Source: Hyphomicrobiales bacterium | Lineage (GTDB): Bacteria > Pseudomonadota > Alphaproteobacteria > Rhizobiales > Beijerinckiaceae | Length of the DNA: 7,288 nucleotides | Direction of reading: 5' to 3' | Assembly (NCBI GenBank): GCA_003164825.1 | Contig: PLUH01000234.1 | Coordinates: 2,428-9,715 of the forward strand | Part shown: in pieces, positions 1 through 6,237 of the stretch | Position numbering within the stretch: position 1 is the stretch's first letter | How the letters are laid out: every line of letters begins with the position of its first letter | Program-made: the position numbers and the translations under genes | The notes under the pieces: model-generated | What the model saw: the letters and a program-made list of their open reading frames with translations, nothing else | Database searches by the model: none | What the model was told of the DNA's origin: nothing

Positions 1-19
1 GAAGCCGCCCGAGGGCTGT

Positions 20-48
20 TTGACATTCTTAGGCGCACTTACGATTTC
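20..48 (+). promoter_or_regulatory. possible promoter upstream of pheT (perfect -35, poor -10)
   Basis: Bases 20-25 read TTGACA, an exact match to the sigma-70 -35 hexamer, in a 90-base leader that is more AT-rich than the rest of the window. At 17-base spacing the -10 position (43-48) reads GATTTC, which matches TATAAT at only two bases. TACGAT at 40-45 is a better match but only 14 bases away. Seen: the -35. Inferred: pheT may have its own promoter instead of relying only on read-through from an upstream gene. The weak -10 keeps confidence low. Confidence 0.3.
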
Positions 49-90
49 ACATGAAGCGAGGCATCACTGTCGGCCTAGAGTAGCAAACTA

Positions 91-2496
91 ATGAAATTCA
101 CCCTCTCCTGGCTTAAGGACCACCTCGATACGTCGGCTTCGCTCGCCGAGATCGTCGACACGCTGACCCGCGTCGGTCTCGAAGTGGAGAGCGTCGACGA
201 CCCGAGCCGCAAGTATGACGGCTTCGTGGTTGCTTCCGTCATCGAGGCCAAACCGCATCCCAACGCCGACAGGCTCAAGGTCTGCATCGTCGAAGCGGGC
301 GGCGGCCCGGTGCAGGTCGTCTGCGGCGCACCCAATGCGCGAACGGGCATGAAGAGCGTCTTCTCTCCGGTCGGCACGTATATTCCCGGCAAGAAGATTA
401 CGCTCGCCAAAGGCGTCATCCGCGGCGTCGAATCGAACGGCATGCTGTGCTCGGCGGCGGAGCTCGCGCTCAGCGACGATCACGAGGGGATCATCGAGCT
501 GCCAGCAGACGCGCCGGTCGGCGTCGCCTACGCCCGCTTTGCCGGGCTCGACGATCCGGTCATCGACGTCGCCGTGACGCCGAACCGTCCCGACGCGACC
601 GGCGTCGCCGGCATCGCGCGCGATCTCGCCGCGGCGGGTTTGGGCAGCCTGAAGACGCCGGCGCCGAAGCCGCTCGCCGGGGCGTTCGACTGCCCGACTC
701 GCGTCCATCTCGATTTCTCCCCTGCCGATCGGCATCTTTGCCCGGCGTTCGCCTTGCGTCTCGTGCGCGGCGTCACCAACGGCCCTTCGCCGGAATGGAT
801 GCAAAAGCGGCTCCGCGCGATCGGCCTGAGGCCGATCAGCGCGCTTGTCGACATCACCAATTACATCACCTTCGACCGCGGCCGCCCGCTCCACGTATTC
901 GACTTCGCCAAGGTCGAGGGCGATCTCACCGTGCGCCGCGCCCGCCCCGGCGAGAGCGTGCTCGCGCTTGACGGCAAGACATACACGCTCGAGGAGACCA
1001 TGGTCGTCATCGCCGACGCCAACGGCGTCGAATCGATCGCCGGAATCATGGGCGGCGAGCATTCCGGCTGCGACGAGGCGACGCGCGACGTTCTGATCGA
1101 GAGCGCGCTCTGGGACCCGGCGAATATCGCCCAGACCGGCCGCAAGCTCGGGATCATGACCGACGCGCGCTATCGATTCGAGCGCGGCGTCGATCCCGAA
1201 TTCTGCGTGCCCGGCTGCGATCTCGCGACCGGGCTGGTCCTTTCGATCTGCGGCGGAGAACCATCGCGCATTGTGGTGGCGGGCGATCCATCGCCGCCGC
1301 GGCGTTCGATTCCTTTCCCCTATGACGAGGTCAAGCGGCTGCTGGGCGTCTCAATCCCGCGCCAGGAGGGCGAGGCGATCCTGGCCCGCCTCGGCTTTGG
1401 CGTCGGGGATGGAACGGTCGTCGTCCCTTCGTGGCGGCCCGACGTCCAGGTGAAGGCCGACGTCGTCGAGCAGATTCTGCGCATCGCCGGCGTCGACCGC
1501 GCGCCGACCGCGCCCCTGCCCCGGCTCGACGACGGCGTGGCGAAACCGGTGCTGACGCTGCTGCAGAAGCGCACCCGGCTCGCCAAGCGCACGCTGGCCG
1601 CGCTCGCGCTGCGCGAGGCGGTCACCTGGTCGTTCGTCTCCAGGACGGCGGCGGAACTGTTCGGCGGCGGCGCGCGATCGCTCGCGCTCGCCAATCCGAT
1701 CGCGGTCGATCTTTCCGACATGCGCCCGAGCCTCGTTCCGGGCCTCGTCGCCGCCGCCGAGCGCAACGCTCGCCGGGCCTTGAGCGACATTGCGCTGTTC
1801 GAAGTCGGGCAGGTATTTCTCGGACCGGGCGAAAATGACCAGCGGGTCGCGGCTGCGGCCGTGCGGCGCGGCAGGGCCAAGGCCGACGGCGAGGGCCGGC
1901 ATTGGAGCGGCGGCGCGCTCGTCGACGTCTTCGACGCCAAGCGCGACGCGATGACGGTTCTCTCCGCGTTCGGCGTGAGCCCGAACGCGGTCCAGGTCGT
2001 CCCCGGCGGACCGGCGTTTCTGCATCCCGGCCGTGCGGCGACGCTGCAATTCGGGCCGAAGACCGTCATCGGCTGGTTCGGACAGTTGCATCCAAGCGCC
2101 TTGGAAGCGCTCGACGCCGAAGGGCCGATCGTCGCCTTCGAGATCATCCTCGACGCTGTTCCCGCGCCGAAGGCCAGGCCGACCAAGGCAAAGCCGAAGC
2201 TCGACCGCTCGGATTTCATGGCGGTCGAGCGCGATCTTGCATTCGTGGTCGACGCCGGGGTGCGCGCCGGCGACATTGTCAGGGCGGCGGAGAGCGCCGA
2301 ACGCTCGCTCGTCGCCAAGATCGGCGTCTTCGACGTCTATCAGGGGGACGGTCTGCCAGAGGGCTCGAAATCGATCGCCATCCACGTGATCCTGCAACCG
2401 CGCGACCGGACCCTCACCGACGCCGAAATTGACGCTGCGATGTCGAAGATCGTGGCCGAGGTGTCGAGGCGGACCGGCGCCGCGCTGCGGAGCTGA
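91..2496 (+). CDS. pheT: Phenylalanine--tRNA ligase beta subunit
   Basis: This is the beta chain of the alpha2-beta2 cytoplasmic enzyme that charges tRNA(Phe) with phenylalanine using ATP. The 801 residues match the usual bacterial length of about 800, and the domain order is intact. The N-terminal segment begins MKFTLSWLKDHL. An OB-fold EMAP/tRNA-binding domain covers about 40-150 (NADRLKVC at 58-65, SNGMLCS near 115-121). The B3/B4 editing region is about 210-385 (VDITNYITFDRGRPLHVFD at 253-271, GIMGGEHSG at 318-326, RYRFERGVDP at 360-369). B5 covers about 405-475 (PSWRPDV at 446-452). A catalytic-like core follows, and the ferredoxin-fold anticodon-binding domain covers about 707-800 (AVERDLAFVV at 711-720). 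The ATG at 91 starts the conserved N-terminus; its ribosome binding site is weak (AGAG at 77-80). The active-site alpha chain, PheS, is usually encoded just upstream, but the 90 bases shown contain none of it. The small gene at 2501 follows after four bases. Confidence 0.98.
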   Translation: MKFTLSWLKDHLDTSASLAEIVDTLTRVGLEVESVDDPSRKYDGFVVASVIEAKPHPNADRLKVCIVEAGGGPVQVVCGAPNARTGMKSVFSPVGTYIPGKKITLAKGVIRGVESNGMLCSAAELALSDDHEGIIELPADAPVGVAYARFAGLDDPVIDVAVTPNRPDATGVAGIARDLAAAGLGSLKTPAPKPLAGAFDCPTRVHLDFSPADRHLCPAFALRLVRGVTNGPSPEWMQKRLRAIGLRPISALVDITNYITFDRGRPLHVFDFAKVEGDLTVRRARPGESVLALDGKTYTLEETMVVIADANGVESIAGIMGGEHSGCDEATRDVLIESALWDPANIAQTGRKLGIMTDARYRFERGVDPEFCVPGCDLATGLVLSICGGEPSRIVVAGDPSPPRRSIPFPYDEVKRLLGVSIPRQEGEAILARLGFGVGDGTVVVPSWRPDVQVKADVVEQILRIAGVDRAPTAPLPRLDDGVAKPVLTLLQKRTRLAKRTLAALALREAVTWSFVSRTAAELFGGGARSLALANPIAVDLSDMRPSLVPGLVAAAERNARRALSDIALFEVGQVFLGPGENDQRVAAAAVRRGRAKADGEGRHWSGGALVDVFDAKRDAMTVLSAFGVSPNAVQVVPGGPAFLHPGRAATLQFGPKTVIGWFGQLHPSALEALDAEGPIVAFEIILDAVPAPKARPTKAKPKLDRSDFMAVERDLAFVVDAGVRAGDIVRAAESAERSLVAKIGVFDVYQGDGLPEGSKSIAIHVILQPRDRTLTDAEIDAAMSKIVAEVSRRTGAALRS

Positions 2497-2500
2497 CGCC

Positions 2501-2806
2501 ATGACCGCGCGCGCCGCAGCGATTGCGCTTTGCCTCGCCACTCTGGCGTCGGCTGGGCGCGCCCTGGCCGAAGACGATCCGTCCTGCGCCCAATACCAGG
2601 AGCCGATGGCCTACAATGCCTGTCTTGCTCGGCACGGGCCGAAGGCGAACGCCACGGGGGCGCATTCCGGCGCGGCCCAGCCCGAACGCGGTGGACACGA
2701 TCGGCCGTATGAAGGCGAGGCCCACGCGCCGGCGACCGGGTTCGGCCGCTGGCCGCACGCCCAGCGCATCCATGGGCGGGTGCACATGGAGTTTCACGTC
2801 CGCTGA
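2501..2806 (+). CDS. Small exported His-rich protein of unknown function
   Basis: I do not recognise a named family. The 101-residue product starts with a clear Sec-type signal peptide: MTAR, then a hydrophobic stretch from about residue 5 to 18, and a likely signal peptidase I site after ALA (residues 21-23). The predicted mature part of about 78 residues has two cysteines, C29 and C41, in CAQYQEPMAYNACLARHGP, which could form a disulfide in the periplasm. The remainder is rich in Gly and His (eight His in the mature protein), with no repeat or enzyme motif; metal binding is possible but only inferred. The ATG at 2501 lies four bases after the pheT stop, with GGAG at 2489-2492 eight bases ahead inside pheT, so it is probably co-transcribed and translationally linked. 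Longer readings from 2429 would overlap pheT and lose the signal peptide. The Cys-bounded motif looks familiar from small secreted proteins of Hyphomicrobiales, but I cannot name it. Confidence 0.8.
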   Translation: MTARAAAIALCLATLASAGRALAEDDPSCAQYQEPMAYNACLARHGPKANATGAHSGAAQPERGGHDRPYEGEAHAPATGFGRWPHAQRIHGRVHMEFHVR

Positions 2807-2824
2807 GCGATGTTTGAAGTTTGC

Positions 2825-2867
2825 GAGCGCGGCGCCCGGGCGTGCGGAAAGCGCAGGCGCCGCGCTC
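2825..2867 (+). terminator. GC-rich hairpin after the pheT operon, candidate terminator without U-tract
   Basis: A perfect 12-bp inverted repeat has arms at 2825-2836 (GAGCGCGGCGCC) and 2856-2867. Inside it, TGCG at 2843-2846 pairs with CGCA at 2852-2855 and stacks directly on the right arm. The whole can fold as a 16-bp stem with a six-base bulge on the left and a five-base loop. It begins 19 bases after the stop of the small exported protein, where a terminator for the pheT transcript would be expected. No T-run follows (the next bases are TATGCCCC), so it is not a classical intrinsic terminator. It could instead act as a 3'-end stabiliser. Confidence 0.4.
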
Positions 2868-2871
2868 TATG

Positions 2872-2899
2872 CCCCGCGCGGTGGGAGATCAGCGCGGGG
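2872..2899. repeat. 8-bp perfect inverted repeat, second hairpin of a cluster
   Basis: CCCCGCGC at 2872-2879 and GCGCGGGG at 2892-2899 form a perfect 8-bp stem with a 12-base loop. It starts four bases after the preceding hairpin. Its right arm shares 2897-2899 with the next inverted repeat, so the two cannot fold fully at once. Role unknown; chance pairing is more likely in GC-rich DNA. Confidence 0.4.
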
Positions 2900-2921
2900 G
2901 CCGCGTTTAACGCCCGGCCCC
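2897..2921. repeat. 7-bp inverted repeat with inner stem, third hairpin of a cluster
   Basis: GGGGCCG at 2897-2903 pairs with CGGCCCC at 2915-2921. Inside, CGT at 2904-2906 can pair with ACG at 2910-2912, leaving two unpaired C on the right (2913-2914). The stem is almost wholly G/C. It overlaps the right arm of the second hairpin, giving mutually exclusive folds. No T-run follows. Confidence 0.4.
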
Positions 2922-2982
2922 TGGGCGCGGCGACGCGGATTTCAAACATGTTCTACCACTACAGCAGCGCCGAGCCTCCAGC

Positions 2983-2998
2983 TGTGATCCCCGTCACA
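2983..2998. promoter_or_regulatory. CRP-type operator, perfect TGTGA-N6-TCACA
   Basis: TGTGA at 2983-2987 and TCACA at 2994-2998 are separated by six bases (TCCCCG), an exact match to the core consensus bound by E. coli CRP and many Crp-like proteins. By chance an exact match is expected about 0.007 times in 7.3 kb at even base composition, and less in GC-rich DNA. It lies ahead of a gene for a Crp-family protein whose recognition helix has the R-E-x-x-x-R residues that read this half-site. Autoregulation is the simplest inference. Whether it activates or represses cannot be told, since no good promoter hexamers are visible nearby. Confidence 0.6.
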
Positions 2999-3069
2999 CT
3001 GCAGGCGTTGAGCGCCGAAGGGGTGGATTGCGGCAAAGCCGGCAAATCGGCCTGGGCGTCTCCACAATT

Positions 3070-3849
3070 ATGTCTGCTCAAACCCGCGTAGCCGCCTCGA
3101 AGCCGCTTGACGTTGCGGCCAAGGTCCGCCACGGTCGCGCTCAATCATCTGCGAACGCGATGATGTCACCCAATACGCTTGCGGCCCATCCCTGTTTCAA
3201 GACCCTCGATCCCGAATCTTGCCGGATTCTGGACCGCCATTGCATATGGCTAAGGACGTCGGCGGGCGCCTGGGTGGTCGGTCAGACGGCCGATGACCGC
3301 GACGTCTATTTTGTTATGGCCGGCCGCCTGAGGGCGGTGCTGCACGGGGTGCGGCAGGATCTCATTTTCAACGACATGGAAGCGGGTTCGTTCTTTGGCG
3401 ATTTGGCCGCTCTTGACGGCGGCCCCCGTTCGCTCAGCGTCTTCGCCGTCAACGATTCGCTGGTGGCGAAAATGCCATGCGCGGTCTTCGTCGAAACGGT
3501 GTTCACCCACCGCCCGCTCGGCGAAGCCGTCGTCGCGGCGCTGGTCGCGCGCAATCGCGCGATGACCCGCAGGGTCGGCGAACTCGGCGCGCTCGACGTT
3601 CGCAGCCGCGTCCACGCCGAACTCCTGCGGCTTGCGCGTCCCGATCGCGAAGATCCGAGGCGTGCGATCATCCACTCGCCGCCGAATCAGTCGGAGCTCG
3701 CATCGCGCATCAACACGCGGCGGGAGACCGTGTCGCGCGAGATCAACGCCATGGAGCGCGAAGGCCTCATCGAGCGCCGGCGGGGCGCCATTGTCATCAC
3801 CGACGCGCTGAGGCTCAGCGCCAGGCTCGAAGCGGTGGTCACCGCCTAG
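3070..3849 (+). CDS. Crp/Fnr-family transcriptional regulator
   Basis: This is a cytoplasmic homodimeric DNA-binding regulator of the CRP/FNR superfamily. Counting from the ATG at 3070 (259 residues), a cyclic-nucleotide-binding beta-barrel occupies about 40-145, with FVMAGRLRAVLHG and a phosphate-binding-cassette-like FFGDLAALDGGPRSLSV. A long dimerisation helix follows (EAVVAALVARNRAMTRRVGEL). The winged helix-turn-helix lies near the C-terminus (QSELASRINTRRETVSREI). RETVSR aligns with CRP R180, E181 and R185, predicting TGTGA half-sites. The cassette keeps the PRS arginine but has Asp where cAMP-binding members usually have Glu, so the ligand is uncertain. Four cysteines exist but not in the FNR iron-sulfur spacing. 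The start is ambiguous: TTG 3028 has AAGG six bases ahead (273 aa), ATG 3070 (259 aa) and ATG 3160/3163 (about 229 aa, a typical family N-terminus) have no clear Shine-Dalgarno sequence. A perfect CRP-type box lies upstream at 2983-2998. It converges on the glycosylase gene with a 14-base gap. Confidence 0.92.
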   Translation: MSAQTRVAASKPLDVAAKVRHGRAQSSANAMMSPNTLAAHPCFKTLDPESCRILDRHCIWLRTSAGAWVVGQTADDRDVYFVMAGRLRAVLHGVRQDLIFNDMEAGSFFGDLAALDGGPRSLSVFAVNDSLVAKMPCAVFVETVFTHRPLGEAVVAALVARNRAMTRRVGELGALDVRSRVHAELLRLARPDREDPRRAIIHSPPNQSELASRINTRRETVSREINAMEREGLIERRRGAIVITDALRLSARLEAVVTA

Positions 3850-3863
3850 CCGGGCGGCGACGC

Positions 3864-4391
3864 TCAGTCCCTCGCCTCATCCGCGAGCGTACGCCACCAG
3901 TGCTTGTGCCTGTCCCAGTTCCAGCCCGCGGTCGGCGAGGGCGACGGCAGGAGCCAGACGCGGGTTCCGCCAATGCGCTCGGGCTGTTCGCCGAAGCCGG
4001 CGGGACGGCCGAGATATCGGCGCCCCGCGGCAAGGCTGGTAAACGCCAGCAGCTTCGGCTCGGCGGCTTCGATCTTGGCCTTGAGCTCCGCGCAGGCCTG
4101 GCGGCCCAAGGCGCCCGGCGGCAATTCCCGGTCCATGCCGCTCACGTGCTTGGCGATGTCGGTGAGCCCCAAGCCCCATTGCGGCAATTGATCGAATTCC
4201 TCCGGCTGCAAAAGTCTTGGCGTCAATCCGGAGGCATGCAGCGCCGACCAGAACCGGTTCTGCGGATGGGCGTAATAGGCGCCGCGCGCCGCCGATACGG
4301 TTCCCGCCGCGGTGCCGCAGAAGACGATCCTGAGGTCCGGCCTGAGCAGGTCCGGCAGCACCGGATTCCGAACGCCCGCCTCGTCGCGCAT
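3864..4391 (-). CDS. mug: Mug-type mismatch-specific uracil-DNA glycosylase
   Basis: This is a family 2 member of the uracil-DNA glycosylase superfamily. It would remove uracil or related damaged pyrimidines from mismatched DNA, leaving an abasic site for base-excision repair. The 175 residues fit the family (E. coli Mug is 168). RIVFCGTAAG at 21-30 occupies motif 1 (VVFCGINPG in E. coli), AHPQNRFW at 41-48 is the strongly conserved segment, GLGLTD ends at D78, and LLPSPSPTAG at 147-156 corresponds to the minor-groove intercalation loop (LPNPSG in E. coli). The catalytic Asn of E. coli Mug is absent: the motif is GTAAG, not GINPG. From memory, the Deinococcus radiodurans Mug has a similar motif and was reported to use an Asp, plausibly equivalent to D78. 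The ATG shares one base with the stop of the upstream sugar-phosphate mutase gene (TGATG at 4389-4393), with no separate ribosome binding site seen, so translation is probably coupled. Confidence 0.9.
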   Translation of the reverse strand: MRDEAGVRNPVLPDLLRPDLRIVFCGTAAGTVSAARGAYYAHPQNRFWSALHASGLTPRLLQPEEFDQLPQWGLGLTDIAKHVSGMDRELPPGALGRQACAELKAKIEAAEPKLLAFTSLAAGRRYLGRPAGFGEQPERIGGTRVWLLPSPSPTAGWNWDRHKHWWRTLADEARD

Positions 4392-5926
4392 CAGATCGTC
4401 TGGTTGTAGGCCCCGACCTCGGGGTTCTCGCGCAAGATCCGGTCGAGCGCCTCGAACATCGCCCGCATGCCCGCGTCCGACGTCGGGCTCTCGACGACAA
4501 CGGTCAATTCCGGCTTGTTCGACGACGCGCGCACGAGCCCCCAGGCGCCGTCCTCGACCGTCACCCTGACGCCGTTGACGGTGACGAGGTCGCGAATCGG
4601 CTGGCCGGCAAGCTTTTCGCCTCGCGCCTGCATCGCCTTCAACCGCTCGACGACGCGGTCCGCGACCGCGTATTTGGCCTCATCGGCGCAGGCGGGCGAC
4701 ATCGTCGGCGAAGCCCAGGTCTTGGGCAGGTCGCGATAGAGATCGGCCATCGACTTTGGCGGGTTCCGGTCCAAGAGGTCGAGGATGGCGATCGCGGTGA
4801 CGAAACCGTCGTCATAGCCACGCCCAATTGGCGCGTTGAAGAAAAAATGGCCTGACTTCTCGAACCCGGCGAGGGCGTTCAGGTCGCGGACCCGGCGTTT
4901 GATGTGCGAATGGCCGGTCTTCCAGAAGTCGACCTTGACGCCGTTGGCCCGCAGCGCCGGATCGGTCTTGAACAGCCCGGTCGACTTGACGTCGACGACG
5001 AAGGTGGCGTTTGGGCGCCCCTTCGAGAGGTCGCGCGCCAGCATGACCCCGATCTTGTCGGCGAAGATCTCGGCGCCCTCGTTGTCGACGACGCCGCAGC
5101 GGTCGCCGTCGCCGTCGAAGCCGAACGCGACGTCGGCGCCGGTCTCCTTCACCGCCGCCGCCATCGCATGCAGCATCTGCATATCTTCGGGATTCGGATT
5201 GTAGTGCGGGAAGGTGAAGTCGAGATCGCAGTCGAGCGGAACGACCTCGACGCCAAGCTCGGTCAAGAGCTTGGGCGCGAAGGCGCCGGCCGTGCCGTTG
5301 CCGCAGGCGGCGACGACCTTGAGCCTGCGGCTCACTTTCGGGCGAGCGGTCAGATCGGCGATGTAGCGGGCGGGAAAATCGGCCACGAATTCGTAAGCCC
5401 CGCCAGCCTCATAGCCGTAGTCTCCAGCAATGACGATGTCGCGCAGCCGCGCCATCTCCTCCGGCCCGAACGTCACCGGCCTCGAGGCGCCCATCTTGAC
5501 GCCGGTCCAGCCGTTGTCGTTGTGCGAGGCGGTCACCATCGCCACCGCCGGCGTATCGAGCGCGAACTGGGCGAAATAGGCCATCGGCGTGATCGCGAGC
5601 CCGATGTCGCGCACCTTCAGCCCCCCGGCCATCAGCCCGGCGGTCATGGCGAGCTTGATCGAGGCCGAATAGCTGCGGAAGTCGTGGCCGACGACGATCT
5701 CGCGCTCGACCCCAAGCTCCGCAAGGAGGCGCGCGAGGCCGAGCCCCAGCGCTTGCGCCCCCATCAGGTTGATCTCCTGCTCGAAAATCCAGCGCGCATC
5801 ATATTCGCGAAACCCGGTCGGCTTGACCATTGGCCGCGATTCATAGGCGTAGGTGTTGGGCAGAAGCTGCGGCGACGGCTTGGGAAACAAGGACGGCCTC
5901 GCGTTGGGAATCGGGAACCGAAGCAT
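4391..5926 (-). CDS. manB: Phosphomannomutase/phosphoglucomutase (AlgC/ManB type)
   Basis: This cytoplasmic alpha-D-phosphohexomutase interconverts 6-phosphate and 1-phosphate forms of mannose and/or glucose, supplying GDP-mannose or UDP-glucose for polysaccharide and lipopolysaccharide synthesis. All four signature loops are present: phosphoserine loop TASHN (132-136, Ser134), metal-binding GFDGDGDR (269-276, Asp271/273/275), sugar-specificity loop FEKSGH (355-360, with the Glu and Ser expected for dual mannose/glucose specificity), and C-terminal phosphate-binding RASSNKPE (466-473). The protein has 511 residues against about 460 for Pseudomonas AlgC. The extra length is mostly an N-terminal extension before FREYDARW (39-46). 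I kept the first ATG (5926) because the PNTYAYES-type N-terminus looks conserved in rhizobial relatives as I remember them; M33 (ATG at 5830) is the alternative. No strong Shine-Dalgarno sequence precedes 5926. It is the first gene of a two-gene operon with the glycosylase. Exact substrate preference is inferred, and the symbol follows the family (COG1109). Confidence 0.94.
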   Translation of the reverse strand: MLRFPIPNARPSLFPKPSPQLLPNTYAYESRPMVKPTGFREYDARWIFEQEINLMGAQALGLGLARLLAELGVEREIVVGHDFRSYSASIKLAMTAGLMAGGLKVRDIGLAITPMAYFAQFALDTPAVAMVTASHNDNGWTGVKMGASRPVTFGPEEMARLRDIVIAGDYGYEAGGAYEFVADFPARYIADLTARPKVSRRLKVVAACGNGTAGAFAPKLLTELGVEVVPLDCDLDFTFPHYNPNPEDMQMLHAMAAAVKETGADVAFGFDGDGDRCGVVDNEGAEIFADKIGVMLARDLSKGRPNATFVVDVKSTGLFKTDPALRANGVKVDFWKTGHSHIKRRVRDLNALAGFEKSGHFFFNAPIGRGYDDGFVTAIAILDLLDRNPPKSMADLYRDLPKTWASPTMSPACADEAKYAVADRVVERLKAMQARGEKLAGQPIRDLVTVNGVRVTVEDGAWGLVRASSNKPELTVVVESPTSDAGMRAMFEALDRILRENPEVGAYNQTI

Positions 5927-6052
5927 CGCGGCGGCGCGACGGACGCTGCGCCTTCATTCTTCACGTCGCCTTAGACGACGGGGCTGCGGCAGACAACCGG
6001 GAAAGGATTTCGGCCTCGAAGACTTGCGAGAGGCGATTGGCCGGCTAGCCCC

Positions 6053-6058
6053 TATAAT
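6053..6058 (+). promoter_or_regulatory. consensus TATAAT, candidate -10 element
   Basis: An exact sigma-70 -10 hexamer, rare in DNA this GC-rich, lies in the divergent intergenic region. The bases at 17-base spacing (GAGGCG, 6030-6035) are a poor -35, and TTGCGA at 6024-6029 is too far (23-base spacer). If used, transcription would begin near 6065 and leave a leader of about 180 bases before the ATG at 6245. An activator binding the TTGGCCGGC repeats could compensate for the weak -35, but this is speculation. Confidence 0.35.
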
Positions 6059-6232
6059 TGTGCGGCTTTTGGCCGGCGCCACTTTCTGATCGTTCCCGGC
6101 GGCCGTATGCTGCGGCCAAGCGATGCGTGCAGTCCCCTCAGCCGGCGGAACCTTCACCATGGACGGCTCCGGCAACGGGGCGGCAATATCTGACCCCGCC
6201 CCGCGCCGGGCGGTTTGCGTCGACGGATTTCC

Positions 6233-6237
6233 AAGGA
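6233..6237 (+). promoter_or_regulatory. Shine-Dalgarno AAGGA that decides the start at 6245
   Basis: AAGGA lies seven bases before ATG 6245, an optimal spacing. It favours that ATG over the upstream in-frame TTG at 6215, which would place this element inside the coding region. Confidence 0.75.

Noticed and set aside
2..91. Thirty open codons ending in TAATG overlap with the pheT start, possibly the end of an upstream gene
   Set aside because: Third-position G/C is only about half, unlike genes in this window, and the residues match no PheS C-terminus. The overlap is probably chance, although the true 5' context is not visible.
88..2541. Long minus-strand reading frames opposite pheT (88-1062, 1320-2318, 1351-2541)
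   Set aside because: They are antisense shadows of a clear pheT with low-complexity Arg/Ala/Gly-rich products and no family motifs.
2810..3091. Plus-strand 93-residue frame in the intergenic region before the regulator
   Set aside because: No Shine-Dalgarno sequence, it runs through three hairpins and the CRP box, and its composition is unlike the neighbouring genes.
3070..3849. FNR-type iron-sulfur oxygen sensor
   Set aside because: Four cysteines are present, but their spacing does not match the N-terminal cluster of FNR, and the recognition helix is CRP-type (RETVSR), not FNR-type.
3850..3863. Shared bidirectional terminator between the convergent regulator and glycosylase genes
   Set aside because: Only 14 bases separate the stops, and I could find no stem with a T-run across them.
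4904..5974. Plus-strand 356-residue frame opposite the mutase gene
   Set aside because: It lies antisense to a gene with all four phosphohexomutase motifs; its product is Arg/His/Gly/Ala-rich with no recognisable domain.
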